63,247 nucleotides of DNA, from positions 1 through 63,247 of the forward strand of contig NZ_JADOES010000031.1 in assembly GCF_018739885.1 (NCBI RefSeq), given 5' to 3'. Both the position numbers and the translations under genes were made by a program. This DNA is from Leptothoe spongobia TAU-MAC 1115 (GTDB lineage: Bacteria; Cyanobacteriota; Cyanobacteriia; Phormidesmidales; Phormidesmidaceae). The notes beneath the pieces are model-generated. The model worked only from the letters and a program-made list of their open reading frames with translations. It searched no databases and was not told where the DNA came from. Numbering within the stretch: position 1 is the first letter of the stretch; each line of letters begins with the position of its first letter. This document shows, piece after piece, positions 37,677 through 47,863 of this stretch.

Positions 37677-37689
37677 ACTGTTGCTTTGT

Positions 37690-38277
37690 CTATACCTTGA
37701 TTGCACTAGGCTCGGCGGCGGCGGCAATAATACGATGACAGCCTGATTCTGGATAAGCCCAGCCGCAGTAGCAATCTTTGGGGTTGCCCCAGCATAGACC
37801 TAGGTATAACTCGGTACGAGTGGCACTGATATCAGCCCATTCTGTTTCTTTTATATAGGCTTCAACGGTGGCAGCATCTAGTTCCACAGGATCGTGTCCT
37901 GCTGCCCACAGTCGTAATCCTGCGATGGAATCATGCCAGAATTGGATAATGCTTGATTTGGCGGCAGCGAGCGTAGCTTTGTCTGCAGGTATGGCAGTGA
38001 GATCCGGATGCACTTCGGGGAGTCGAATGGTCTGGCCTTTAAAGCTGCAGGGATGCCAGACAAGGCCCGAAACATTATGTTCTCGTTGGTACTGATGGAT
38101 TTGATCGCGAAAGTCTTTAAAGGCAAAGACTTTGCTGAGTTTATCTGCCCCAATAGCTTTAGAAACTACTGGATTTGCTAAGCGATCATCGGTTGATAAT
38201 AATACTCGTTCTCCACGCCAGGCGGCTTTGAGTTCTTGATCGAGGATGTCGATAAGTTGCTGGGTGGTGTAGGTCAT
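37690..38277 (-). CDS. Hypothetical 195-aa protein
   Basis: The soluble protein opens MTYTTQQLIDILDQELKAAW. Its C-terminal half has a cysteine-rich segment, GLCWGNPKDCYCGWAYPESG, that could bind metal. No family is recognised. Coding quality and length support a real gene. It is convergent with the PIN gene. Confidence 0.65.
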   Translation of the reverse strand: MTYTTQQLIDILDQELKAAWRGERVLLSTDDRLANPVVSKAIGADKLSKVFAFKDFRDQIHQYQREHNVSGLVWHPCSFKGQTIRLPEVHPDLTAIPADKATLAAAKSSIIQFWHDSIAGLRLWAAGHDPVELDAATVEAYIKETEWADISATRTELYLGLCWGNPKDCYCGWAYPESGCHRIIAAAAEPSAIKV

Positions 38278-38384
38278 TACTCTACCAGGCGGCTTGATGG
38301 CATTTTAGCAATCGTTGTTGGCCTGTGCAGTAAAGTAGCGGACTTGCTCAAGGATTGGGGGAAATGGTGATTGGTGAGTGGGGG

Positions 38385-39314
38385 TTACAGGGTGGCTAAC
38401 GACTCGGTTAATAGGTCGTATATACCTGGAGTATGCACGGATGCTGCTACGTCTACGTTGGGTGTCTTGCCGGTGCGGTTCCACCAGTCGATAATAGTTC
38501 GCCCAAGATTGGCTGGGCTGGTGGTTTCGATGGTGGTGTAGGTGGGTTTAAAGGTAAATAGCTCTGGTTTGAGGAGATAGGCGATGACACAAGGGTCGTG
38601 AAGTGGAGCGCCATCCATGCCGTAGCGTTCTTTGTCTGGGGCACCGTAGTGGGCAAGCAGGTTGGCGGCGGCAGTGCCAACAGGGGTGTTGAGATGTCTA
38701 AATGCTTCTAAATGCTTAGCAGTGGTCAGGACTTGATGGGTGGTATCGAGGGTAATTAGTTTGATGGGAATGCCTGATGCAAATACGACCTGGGCCGCAT
38801 GGGGGTCAACGTAGATGTTGAATTCGGCGGCAGGGGTCATATTGCCATGGGTGATGGCACCGCCCATGGCGATAATGGTGTCAATTTTATCGGCGATTTG
38901 AGGAGCTTGGATGAGGGCAACGGCGATGTTGGTTAAGGGACCGAGGGTGGCCAGCGTGATCGGTTCAGTGGCTTGTTGCAGGGTGTCGATTAAAAATGCA
39001 ACAGCATGTTGCACCATTAGTGGCTGCGCTGGCTCAGGGAGTGCGGTGCCTTGTAGACCAGTGGCTCCGTGAATATCAGCTGCGGTGGATAACTCCCGGA
39101 GTATGGGCCGGGGACAGCCTGCATAAACAGGGATATCCGCATTTGCTAAAGCACATATTTTGAGGGCGTTTTGGCTGGTGTAGTCTAGGGGCACGTTGCC
39201 TGCGACGGTGGTGATGCCAAGAATATTTAGCTCGGTGGGATGAGCTAGGGCAAGCAGAAGTGCGATCGCATCATCCACACCAGGATCACAGTCAATAATC
39301 AGTGGACGAGCCAT
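38385..39314 (-). CDS. Inosine-uridine-type nucleoside hydrolase
   Basis: The 309-residue protein has the calcium-binding DCDPGVDDA motif (8-16), GGAITHGNMTPAAEFNIYVD in mid-sequence and a C-terminal His/Asp region (MDGAPLHDPCVIAYLL). It cleaves ribonucleosides into base and ribose for salvage; base preference cannot be told. It is divergent from the SLH lipoprotein gene across about 90 bases. Confidence 0.93.
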   Translation of the reverse strand: MARPLIIDCDPGVDDAIALLLALAHPTELNILGITTVAGNVPLDYTSQNALKICALANADIPVYAGCPRPILRELSTAADIHGATGLQGTALPEPAQPLMVQHAVAFLIDTLQQATEPITLATLGPLTNIAVALIQAPQIADKIDTIIAMGGAITHGNMTPAAEFNIYVDPHAAQVVFASGIPIKLITLDTTHQVLTTAKHLEAFRHLNTPVGTAAANLLAHYGAPDKERYGMDGAPLHDPCVIAYLLKPELFTFKPTYTTIETTSPANLGRTIIDWWNRTGKTPNVDVAASVHTPGIYDLLTESLATL

Positions 39315-39406
39315 AGACTGAACTCAGGGAAACGTACTGCCTAGCCTGGGGCGTCTTTGATCATATACGCTAGCGTGGTAACGCAGCTTTGATAGGACGT
39401 AGTTGA

Positions 39407-40432
39407 ATGCAGTACCCTCCTCGTCAGCATGTCGTCAAATCCTTCAGTTTTATTCTGTGCTTGATGCTGGCCAGTTGCGAAGGCAGCCCCTGGGGGACAT
39501 CTCTGGAAAAAAATCTAGAGCCCGATCCACGGTTATTGGATGAGGAAACGGCCAATAGCAAAACGGCCAGTACGCCAGACGTGGCTTCTACGGCCACGTC
39601 TTCTAGCACGTCAGTTGCCGATGAGCCAGAAGCTACGAACGAAACAGAATCCCTGGAGGCCGAGGAACTTGCCACTCCTACATTTACCCAAGCGAGCTAT
39701 ACCGATATTGGCGAAGCACCTGAGGAGCTGCAGCAATATATCGAGGACTTGGTTCTACTGGATGTATTGATGCTGATCGATGTTAAAGCGGATGATAATG
39801 TCGAACGTAACCCCAACGAGTTTTTGCCAAATGAAATTATTACTCGTCGGGAATATGCCCGTTGGTTGATAGCGGTGAATAATCATTTCTATAGCGATCA
39901 GCGTGCCAAAAAAATTCGTCCAGCAGTAGAAAGTAGTAAGCCCGCGTTCCAGGATGTTGGGGTGACCAATATTGATTTTTCGGCGATTCAGGGTCTAGCG
40001 GAGGCCGGGATTATTCCCAGTTCTTTAAATGGCAGTTCTACAGCTGTGAAGTTTCGACCGGATGCTCCTTTAACTCGTAAGGATCTGATCCTATGGAAAG
40101 TTCCCCTTGACACTCGCTCAACTTTGCCAGATGCCACAGGGAAGGCTGTGATCGAAGCTTGGGGATTTCAGGATGCTGGAAAAATTGAACCTGCTGCCCT
40201 CAAAGCTGTCTTAGCCGATCATGGTAATGGGGAGTTTGCCAATATCCGCAGAGCTCTGGGCTATACTACATTATTTCAACCTGAGAAGGGCGTTACCCGA
40301 GCCGAAGCCGCAGCTGTGCTCTGGCGCTTTGGTAACAGTACAGAGGGGATTACAGCCGCTGAGTTATTAGCATCTGATGGTGATAAAAGCGACGATAATA
40401 AAGCAGATACAACCCAAGAAACGAATGAATAA
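39407..40432 (+). CDS. SLH-domain lipoprotein
   Basis: The 341-residue protein has a lipoprotein signal with lipobox LASC near 25, a low-complexity Ser/Thr/Glu linker (about 45-95) and SLH-type segments: ITRREYARWLIAVNN near 144, FRPDAPLTRKDLILW near 217 and VTRAEAAAVLWRF near 304. SLH domains bind peptidoglycan-linked polymers, so it probably anchors outer membrane and cell wall. The C-terminal tail is acidic. Confidence 0.85.
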   Translation: MQYPPRQHVVKSFSFILCLMLASCEGSPWGTSLEKNLEPDPRLLDEETANSKTASTPDVASTATSSSTSVADEPEATNETESLEAEELATPTFTQASYTDIGEAPEELQQYIEDLVLLDVLMLIDVKADDNVERNPNEFLPNEIITRREYARWLIAVNNHFYSDQRAKKIRPAVESSKPAFQDVGVTNIDFSAIQGLAEAGIIPSSLNGSSTAVKFRPDAPLTRKDLILWKVPLDTRSTLPDATGKAVIEAWGFQDAGKIEPAALKAVLADHGNGEFANIRRALGYTTLFQPEKGVTRAEAAAVLWRFGNSTEGITAAELLASDGDKSDDNKADTTQETNE

Positions 40433-40542
40433 ATGGCTATTGATTCAAATAGCTATTGCCTATAGAACATTACAACTTTTCCCTAATGCACCCATGACAT
40501 GGGAAAATGAAGCCCCTTAATTTTGTCAGGAATTAGAACACT

Positions 40543-41823
40543 GTGAAGGCCATTGTGATTGGTAGTGGTGGGCGCGAGCACGCTATGGCATGGACATTGT
40601 TACAGTCACCTAACGTGACTGCGGTGGTGTGCATTCCAGGAAATGGGGGCACAGCTACCCTGCCGGGATGTAGTAACTTGGCCATGTCTGTTGACGATGT
40701 AGAAGGCATTGCTAGGTTTGCCCTAGTTCAGAATATGGGGCTGGTCGCGATTGGCCCAGAGCAGCCCTTGGCGGACGGTGTGGCTGATGGGTTAAGGGCT
40801 GAAGGGATTACGGTCTTTGGTCCCGATCAAGCCGGAGCGCAGTTAGAGTCCAGTAAAGCTTGGGCTAAGGCCCTGATGCAGGAAGCCAGTATCCCAACAG
40901 CGGCGAGCGCTGTCTTTGATAACGGTGAGGCTGCGACTGCCTATGTAGAAGAGCAAGGGGCTCCGATTGTTATTAAGGCTGATGGTTTGGCGGCTGGTAA
41001 GGGGGTGACCGTTGCCATGACCCTGGAGGAAGCTAAGGAAGCGATCGCAGCTATTTTTGGTGGGCAGTTTGGTGCTGCGGGTAGTCAGGTCGTGATTGAA
41101 GAATTTCTCACCGGGCAGGAGGCCTCTGTGCTGGCAGTCACCGACGGTATTACCATTCGTCCCCTGATGCCTGCCCAAGACCATAAGCAAGTGGGGGAAG
41201 GCGATACTGGTCCCAATACAGGTGGGATGGGAGCCTATGCTCCAACGCCGGTATTGCCTCCAGAGCTATTGGACCGGATCCAAACCGACGTGTTAGAGCC
41301 AACGGTTCAAACCTTACGAAAACGGGGTATCGACTATCGGGGGGTGATCTATGCTGGGCTGATGATTACACCCGACGGTGAACCGAAGGTGATTGAGTTT
41401 AACTGTCGCTTTGGCGATCCTGAGACTCAGGTGGTGTTGCCCTTGTTGGATACACCCTTGGATAAAATCATGCTGGCTTGTTGTGAGCAGCGTCTGGATA
41501 CATTACCTCCGTTTGAGTGGAAGTCAGGTTATGCGGCCTGTGTGGTGATGGCGGCTGAGGGTTATCCTGGCAAATATCCCAAGGGTATGGTGATTAAGGG
41601 GGTGGATGTCGCTACCAATACCGGAGCTATGGTATTTCATGCTGGGACACAGCTGGAAAAAGGTGTGGTGAAGTCCACTGGCGGTCGGGTGTTAGGGGTG
41701 ACAGCTTTGGGGGCAGGGTTTGAAGATGCGATCGCAAATGCTTACCGTGGAGTTGACGCCATTCAGTTTGAAAATGCCTATTACCGTAAGGATATTGGGC
41801 ATAGAGTTAGAGCGCAATTTTGA
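40543..41823 (+). CDS. purD: Phosphoribosylamine-glycine ligase
   Basis: PurD joins glycine to phosphoribosylamine in purine synthesis. The GTG-start protein of 426 residues has KAIVIGSGGREHAMAW, the ATP-grasp motif VIKADGLAAGKGVTVA, GGMGAYAPTPVLP and VIEFNCRFGDPETQVVLP. It precedes nblS, a gene order also known in other cyanobacteria. Confidence 0.97.
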   Translation: MKAIVIGSGGREHAMAWTLLQSPNVTAVVCIPGNGGTATLPGCSNLAMSVDDVEGIARFALVQNMGLVAIGPEQPLADGVADGLRAEGITVFGPDQAGAQLESSKAWAKALMQEASIPTAASAVFDNGEAATAYVEEQGAPIVIKADGLAAGKGVTVAMTLEEAKEAIAAIFGGQFGAAGSQVVIEEFLTGQEASVLAVTDGITIRPLMPAQDHKQVGEGDTGPNTGGMGAYAPTPVLPPELLDRIQTDVLEPTVQTLRKRGIDYRGVIYAGLMITPDGEPKVIEFNCRFGDPETQVVLPLLDTPLDKIMLACCEQRLDTLPPFEWKSGYAACVVMAAEGYPGKYPKGMVIKGVDVATNTGAMVFHAGTQLEKGVVKSTGGRVLGVTALGAGFEDAIANAYRGVDAIQFENAYYRKDIGHRVRAQF

Positions 41824-41826
41824 ATT

Positions 41827-41891
41827 TTGCATGCTTAGCTTTGAGTGGTTGATTGTATATACTGTTGCCCTAATTGATAGACAGCATGCAA
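41827..41891. repeat. 9-bp inverted repeat between purD and nblS
   Basis: TTGCATGCT (41827-41835) and AGCATGCAA (41883-41891) are perfect inverted arms 47 bases apart. The first arm lies directly after the purD stop. It could be a weak terminator or a small dispersed element. Confidence 0.4.
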
Positions 41892-42004
41892 GGTTCATAA
41901 CTTAGAACTCTCTGCACCTGCTTGTTCGCTGTGACCTCTAATCGACTCCATTGCCCATTGTGGGATTCATGTCACAATAGCTTTGAGAGGTCTATCTAGG
42001 TTGA

Positions 42005-44023
42005 ATGGTTGAACTGTTTCAAAAAATTCGCACACTAATCGCAGACTGGTGGAAAGACTTTACCCTCCAGACTCGTTTAATGGCGGCGGCAACGCTGGTT
42101 GTTTCTCTGATTATGAGCAGCCTGACGTTTTGGGCAGTCAATACAATACAACTGGATGCTCGTCTGAATGACACCCGCTTTGGTCGTGATTTAGGGTTGC
42201 TATTAGCCGCAAATACGGCACCCCTGGTAGAGTCACAGCAGTTGGATGAGCTGGCTCTATTTTCTCGACGTTTTATGGAGAGTACGTCGAGTATTCGTTA
42301 CATGCTCTACGCCAATCAAGAGGGCTATATCTTTTTTGGAATTCCTTACTCTGATTCGGCTGTCAAAAGTTCTCTCACCCTGAGCCGCCGCATGCAGCTG
42401 CCTGAGAACTATGTGAAGAGTGTTGACCTACCGATGATACGACAACACCTGACACCAGCGGGCGAAGTGACGGATGTCTTTGTCCCTTTAAAATCTAAAG
42501 GTAATTATCTCGGTGTTTTGGCCTTAGGGATTAACCCGAATCCTACGGTTGTGGCTTCTTCTCATCTAACCCGTGATGTCACTATTGCTGTATTTGTGTG
42601 TATTTGGGTGATGGTTATTTTAGGGGCAGTATTCAATGCCCTCACCATTACGCAACCGATTAAAGAACTTTTGACCGGGGTGAAAAATATTGCTGCCGGT
42701 AACTTTAAGCAGCGCATTGACTTATCTCGTGGTGGTGATGAGCTGGGTGAACTGATCCAGAGCTTTAACTATATGGCAGAGCGTTTAGAGCGCTATGAGG
42801 AACAAAATATTGAAGAGCTGACGGCAGAGAAGGCCAAACTAGAGCGTCTTGTTTCTACCATTGCCGATGGCGCGATTTTGATTGATGCCAATATGGAAGT
42901 GGTGTTGGCAAATACTGCTGCAAGTCGTATTTTTGGTTGGGATGCCAAGCTACCCCCCGAAGGTAATGTATTGCAACATTTGCCCACGGAGGTGAGGGTC
43001 CAAATGACTCGCCCTCTCTATCAGGCTGCAAAGGGAGATTCATCTGACAGTCAAGAGTTTCGCATTACCCTGATCGAACCAACCAGCCGCACCATTCGTC
43101 TATTACTGAACTCGGTATTGGACCAGTCAGGTGAAACTGTCAAAGGGATTGCTCTGACGGTTCAAGATATTACTCGAGAAGTCGCTCTTAATGCTGCCAA
43201 AAGTCAGTTCATTAGCAATATTTCCCACGAGCTTCGGACACCATTATTTAATATCAAATCGTTTATTGAAACCCTGTATGAGTATGGCGACGATTTGTCA
43301 GAACGGGAACGCCAAGAGTTTTTGGAAACAGCTAATAATGAGACTGATCGCCTCACACGCCTAGTCAACGATGTGTTGGATCTCTCCCGATTGGAGTCGA
43401 ATCGACGTTATCAGTTCTCCGCATTGGATATTCATCAACCCATTGAGCAAATTTTGCGTACCTACCAGCTCAATGCAAAAGATAAAGGCATTGAGCTGAT
43501 TCAAGATATTGAAGAGGGATTACCCCCAGTCGTAGGTAACTACGATTTGATGCTGCAGGTATTTGGTAATTTGGTGGGTAATGGTCTGAAATTTTCCTTG
43601 GCAGGAGGCTGTGTGGCCATTCGTGCCTATCGAGCTCCCTCGGCAGGGGACCACCCAGACTTTGCAGGCAATGTTCGCATTGAAATTTCAGACACAGGTA
43701 TTGGGATTGCCCCTGAAGATCAAGACGCAATCTTTGATCGCTTTTATCGAGTTGAAAACCGCGTGCACACGTTAGAAGGTACCGGTTTAGGCCTATCGAT
43801 TGTGAAAAATATTATTGACAAGCACAACAGTCAAATGTGTCTAGTCAGTGAAGTTGGTGTCGGCACTACATTTTGGTTTGATTTATCAGTTTATGAGTCT
43901 GTTGCAGTTGAGTCTACTGCGGTGCCTGAGTCTGATGTGGCAGAAATTTCTGTCGATGAGGCAGCAGCAGAGAATACGATTTCGCCAGTGGGTGCTCAAA
44001 CTATGCCAAAGGAGTCAGCTTAA
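42005..44023 (+). CDS. nblS: Sensor histidine kinase NblS/Hik33
   Basis: NblS (Hik33/DspA) controls high-light, cold and nutrient-stress genes and phycobilisome breakdown. The 672-residue protein has two membrane helices (about 25-45 and 195-215) around a periplasmic sensor, HAMP (TITQPIKELLTGVKNIAAGN), a PAS domain (about 285-390), HisKA with ISNISHELRTPLFNIKSF and His408, and an ATPase domain with GNGLKFS, DTGIGIAPED and GTGLGLSIVK. The kinase core and the purD neighbour both support the assignment. Its 3' end overlaps the convergent HTH gene by four bases. Confidence 0.93.
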   Translation: MVELFQKIRTLIADWWKDFTLQTRLMAAATLVVSLIMSSLTFWAVNTIQLDARLNDTRFGRDLGLLLAANTAPLVESQQLDELALFSRRFMESTSSIRYMLYANQEGYIFFGIPYSDSAVKSSLTLSRRMQLPENYVKSVDLPMIRQHLTPAGEVTDVFVPLKSKGNYLGVLALGINPNPTVVASSHLTRDVTIAVFVCIWVMVILGAVFNALTITQPIKELLTGVKNIAAGNFKQRIDLSRGGDELGELIQSFNYMAERLERYEEQNIEELTAEKAKLERLVSTIADGAILIDANMEVVLANTAASRIFGWDAKLPPEGNVLQHLPTEVRVQMTRPLYQAAKGDSSDSQEFRITLIEPTSRTIRLLLNSVLDQSGETVKGIALTVQDITREVALNAAKSQFISNISHELRTPLFNIKSFIETLYEYGDDLSERERQEFLETANNETDRLTRLVNDVLDLSRLESNRRYQFSALDIHQPIEQILRTYQLNAKDKGIELIQDIEEGLPPVVGNYDLMLQVFGNLVGNGLKFSLAGGCVAIRAYRAPSAGDHPDFAGNVRIEISDTGIGIAPEDQDAIFDRFYRVENRVHTLEGTGLGLSIVKNIIDKHNSQMCLVSEVGVGTTFWFDLSVYESVAVESTAVPESDVAEISVDEAAAENTISPVGAQTMPKESA

Positions 44024-44406
44024 GCTTTTATAGCCCACCAAGTCCTGAGGGATGGTCCAGCTACTGGCTCACGGGCACAAAAGTCTGACTTATTGAGCCA
44101 TTGTGGATTGAATGCTGCAGGTTTTACCCAGACTTTATCTGCAATAGCTTTACCATCTAGCCCTAGTGATTGAGCGTACTTTTTCAAGAAACCTTTTACG
44201 TAGATTGCTTCTGGTAACTTCATCCAGTTTCCAGCTTCTATCGCTCGTAGCTGATTGGGTTGAATATGAGTCTGTTGAGCCACTTGCTGGAGTGATAACC
44301 CTTGTCGTGTTCGGATGGTCTTTAAATAATGGCCTACAGTGACCAGCTGCTCACAATATTCTTCGCTTGTATGAGAAGCACCTATGGTATTTGGAAAAAC
44401 GCTCAT
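44020..44406 (-). CDS. RodZ-like helix-turn-helix protein
   Basis: The 128-residue protein has the N-terminal HTH of the RodZ type: YLKTIRTRQGLSLQQVAQQT, AIEAGNWMKLPEAIYVKGFL and KKYAQSLGLDG. RodZ normally continues with a membrane helix and periplasmic domain; here the protein ends after about 50 more residues with a short hydrophobic tail (TWWAIKA). It may be a truncated RodZ or a soluble regulator. Confidence 0.85.
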   Translation of the reverse strand: MSVFPNTIGASHTSEEYCEQLVTVGHYLKTIRTRQGLSLQQVAQQTHIQPNQLRAIEAGNWMKLPEAIYVKGFLKKYAQSLGLDGKAIADKVWVKPAAFNPQWLNKSDFCAREPVAGPSLRTWWAIKA

Positions 44407-44822
44407 TCAGTAACATTTAGATACAACACACCTGTTTGTAGTTTATGGATTCCACTTTCATGAAGCAAGCGTTCAGCGTGCTGTTTTCAGCCATAAAGCT
44501 GACGTGCTCAAACGGGACCAGTCACCATAGCTAAGTCGTATTTACACCCTTTGGTTGATTGACAAACGGCTTGTAGTCTGATTTTGCGGATGTTTCATCG
44601 GATGATCAGTCTCATTCAAAGCGTTTGCTCATAACCGGATGCATGGTCAAAAAATACGTACATGATGTGAACAAAACATGACATTGTTAGAGGCCATATA
44701 TGTCTAGTTAATGTAGCCACACTATATTAAAGTCCCTATCGTTTTGGCTGGATTTAGGTTTATTTGCGGCATGATCAACCTAGGAGAGGAGCGGGCAAGT
44801 ATTCTTGTCTGTGAGGTTCCCT
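44407..44822 (+). promoter_or_regulatory. Intergenic region upstream of the lipase-like gene
   Basis: This 416-base gap must hold the promoter of the downstream lipid-degradation genes. TTGACA occurs at 44559-44564, but no good -10 follows. A repeated ACATGA surrounds GTGAACAAA near 44660-44690. AGGAGAGGAG at 44782-44791 is the ribosome-binding site. Nothing else is seen. Confidence 0.35.
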
Positions 44823-47261
44823 ATGACCTTTTTTTCCTCTACCGTTCAACATGTGTTGCAGCAGCGAGTGGCTCACCTGTGGCAGCGAAGACAGTTGCCT
44901 CAGCTTGCTCGGAAGACCTGTGAACTATATCTCAATGGTCAAGATACAAGGGCTCAAACCCACTGCCGTGAGGTTTTGCAAACCCAAGTCAGACTAGATG
45001 CCCAGACCTTACAACGATTGCTGCGGACTGATATTGGTGAGCTCTTATTACAAAGGCTAGAGCAGCTAATTGAGTTGCCTAATGATGTGGCTGGTCGGCA
45101 AGCTCTTGTGAAAAAAATTACGGGAGCTGATCAGCTCTCGATTATGAGTTTGTTATATCAGATAGCGGGTAACTTACGGACTGACCGTTTATTAGCAACA
45201 GCGCAGCAAATAGATCTGCTATTGCATACAACTGATGAATTAATGAGTTTGCTGACTGCGCTGATGCAGGAGGAAGCTGTAGATCAAGTTGTTCCTCGTG
45301 TCGATCCTCGCCTTCCAGGGCCTTGGGGAATTCGCCAAAGGGTGTTGCATCTTCAGCGCAGATCGGCTCAACCCTTTCAGGTTTTTCTTTACGAACCCCT
45401 GGGAGAAATATCAGCACCTGTGCCTGTTGTGGTTATTTCCCATGGTTTAGCGGCTAATCCCCAGACCGTGGATCACTATGCCAAGCATCTGGTGTCCCAT
45501 GGGTATCTGGTGGCGGTCCCTCAGCATCCAGGTAGTGATACCCATCAAGTTCATAATTTGTTATCAGGCACTGTAGACGAAATTTTCTCTCTCCAGGAGT
45601 TCCTGGATCGTCCCCGTGACATTAGTGCCCTATTAGATAAGTTAGAACGGTTAAATACGCGTGACTATAATGATCAGCTCAATTTAACCGAAGTTGGGAT
45701 TCTAGGGGAGTCATTTGGTGGTTATACAGCCTTAGCCTTAGCTGGTGCCACCATTGACTTTGAAGGTTTGGCCCAACGTTGTGAGCGACTCTCAGACAGT
45801 TTGAATGTCTCATTGCTGCTGCAATGTCGTGCTCTCTCGTTGCCACCTCAGGTGACTCCGCTATACGATTCACGAATTCACGCTATTTTTACAGTGGACC
45901 CCATTGGTAGCGGTCTGTTTGGACCTGATGGATTAGCTGCAGTGACTATCCCGACGGTCATTGCGACTGGCAGTAGCGATAAAACCGCACCCATGGCATT
46001 AGAACCCATGCAGCTGTTTCCTAAAATTGCTAGCCAAGAACGCTTTTTAGCCGTGATTCGAGGAAAATCCCATGTCCATGATATGCGGACATTATTATCT
46101 ACGCTGCAATTGACAAGACAGACAGATTTACCCAGTCTAAAATTATCTCCACCGATTATTGATAGTTATCTATGCGGACTGAGTGTGTTGTTCTTTGACC
46201 AGTATTTACATGCAGCAGCTTCTACGTCTGGAGGCTTCTCTGCCTATGCACAGACTATTAGCCAATTACCCTATGATTTGACCCTGATCAGTGCGAAATC
46301 TAATCATGCGCTACATCCGGTTTTGGATAACTTTCAACAGCGGCTGGCTCGACTGAAATGGCACACTATTACTGTTCAGCATCAAGATGGCATGTTTACA
46401 GCTGCTGATGGATTAAGCCTTTATTACCAAAGCTGGTTGCCCACATCCACTGTCAAGGCGACCATTATTTTAGTGCACGGGTTAGGGGGGCACAGCGGTC
46501 TATTTCAGAATGTTGTCAAAGCCTTGATTCCAGAGGGCTATGCTCTCTACGGCTATGATCTGCGAGGCCACGGACGATCGCCAGGGCAACGTGGCTATAT
46601 TAATCGCTGGGCAGACTATCGCCATGACTTAGCTTACTTTGCTGCTATGGTCCAAAAGCAACACCCGACAGTGCCTTGCGTTTTGCTGAGCCATAGCTTG
46701 GGTGGCATTATTGCACTGGACTATGTTCTTCATGGGGGCTTCCATAATGTCGAACTTAATGCGTCAGAACCGAGTCAGCCAGCTTATCCAGCAATTGCGG
46801 GTATTGTGGCAGCATCACTGCCTTTGGGCACGCATGCTAGGACTGATTTGCGATTAAAGATTGGTCGGGCATTATCCCTCGGTTGGCCCCGGTTTTCTCT
46901 ATCCTTAGGACTTAAGCATATTTTGCCATCGCGAGATCGATCGGTGGTCCTTGCCTATGCCCATGATGCGCTCCGGCACCAAAAGGGGACAGCCCGCTTA
47001 GCAACAGAATTTCTTAAAACGGTGCAATCACTCTATGCCGAGCAATCCCATTTAACACTACCTATTCTAATGTTGCATGGGACTGCTGATCAGGTTGCCG
47101 ACCATGCTGTGAGTCACAAATTTTTCGAAAATTTACCCCTAGGTCAGAAGAAATTTATTGGTTATAGCGGAGCTTATCATGAGTTATATAACGAGAGTAA
47201 TCAGGCGGAAATCATGACTGATGTTAATGCTTGGTTGAGGGACAATATCAATAGCAATTGA
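44823..47261 (+). CDS. Two-domain alpha/beta hydrolase (esterase + monoacylglycerol-lipase-like)
   Basis: The 812-residue protein joins two hydrolases. An N-terminal helical region (1-130) recalls cyanobacterial DUF1400. Hydrolase 1 (about 165-500) resembles PAF-acetylhydrolase/PET-type esterases, with VVVISHGLAANPQTVDHYA and nucleophile GESFGG near 296. Hydrolase 2 (about 535-812) resembles monoacylglycerol lipase, with IILVHGLGGHSG, YDLRGHGRSPGQRGY, nucleophile SHSLGG near 624, LHGTADQVAD and a late His (GAYHELYNES). Together they could release fatty acids from lipids for the acyl-CoA and fad genes that follow. No signal peptide is seen. TTG 44805 and GTG 44811 are alternative starts that sit better behind the Shine-Dalgarno. 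Confidence 0.82.
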   Translation: MTFFSSTVQHVLQQRVAHLWQRRQLPQLARKTCELYLNGQDTRAQTHCREVLQTQVRLDAQTLQRLLRTDIGELLLQRLEQLIELPNDVAGRQALVKKITGADQLSIMSLLYQIAGNLRTDRLLATAQQIDLLLHTTDELMSLLTALMQEEAVDQVVPRVDPRLPGPWGIRQRVLHLQRRSAQPFQVFLYEPLGEISAPVPVVVISHGLAANPQTVDHYAKHLVSHGYLVAVPQHPGSDTHQVHNLLSGTVDEIFSLQEFLDRPRDISALLDKLERLNTRDYNDQLNLTEVGILGESFGGYTALALAGATIDFEGLAQRCERLSDSLNVSLLLQCRALSLPPQVTPLYDSRIHAIFTVDPIGSGLFGPDGLAAVTIPTVIATGSSDKTAPMALEPMQLFPKIASQERFLAVIRGKSHVHDMRTLLSTLQLTRQTDLPSLKLSPPIIDSYLCGLSVLFFDQYLHAAASTSGGFSAYAQTISQLPYDLTLISAKSNHALHPVLDNFQQRLARLKWHTITVQHQDGMFTAADGLSLYYQSWLPTSTVKATIILVHGLGGHSGLFQNVVKALIPEGYALYGYDLRGHGRSPGQRGYINRWADYRHDLAYFAAMVQKQHPTVPCVLLSHSLGGIIALDYVLHGGFHNVELNASEPSQPAYPAIAGIVAASLPLGTHARTDLRLKIGRALSLGWPRFSLSLGLKHILPSRDRSVVLAYAHDALRHQKGTARLATEFLKTVQSLYAEQSHLTLPILMLHGTADQVADHAVSHKFFENLPLGQKKFIGYSGAYHELYNESNQAEIMTDVNAWLRDNINSN

Positions 47262-47812
47262 TATTTTATGCGGGGGAATAGTGATCATAGCGATACCTCT
47301 AAATAGGAGGTAAAAATATCTGTCAAGACAATATAGAGTGATCAAGAATAGTGGGTTAGTAAATATATTATTTTTGATCGATGGTACTCAGTGAAGCTGT
47401 TTATTGACTACGAATATTACAGCCATATTAAGAGAACTCCTGGCTAATAGGCGATCCCACTATAATGGATGTATTCGAGAATACAACTACCCCCAGCTAA
47501 GCTACTCTGCAGATACTTAATTTCTGACTGTTCTATTGCTTAGTTGATTAGCTGGAAGAGTGGCTGTGAAGTTACTATTTGTTAGGCTGTTTTTTGTCGT
47601 TTTGCCTGGTTTTTTGTGCCCATAGTCTAGTAAGTGGTTGTTGACTTCATGGTTTGATGGGCTTTGCTTTTAAGCCTGTTTCATGTAGACGCTACTGATT
47701 CTTGGCATAGTTTCATCTGTAAACTTCTGCTATATAGCATTTCTAACAGATCGATTTATCCTCTAAATCAGTAACGGCATCATGTGCTTTTCTGAGTAGG
47801 AGGCGCTTGACT

Positions 47813-47845
47813 GTGTGTAGATTATGTTTTTGTGACTGTTTTTAA
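47813..47845 (+). CDS. Candidate cysteine-rich leader peptide (10 aa)
   Basis: TAGGAGG (47797-47803) stands nine bases before GTG 47813, which opens MCRLCFCDCF and then TAA. Four of ten residues are cysteine. The strong ribosome-binding site and the terminator-like stem 19 bases downstream fit a leader-peptide attenuator. Expression is inferred, not shown. Confidence 0.35.
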   Translation: MCRLCFCDCF

Positions 47846-47863
47846 TTAAAGTCTAGATTTTAT

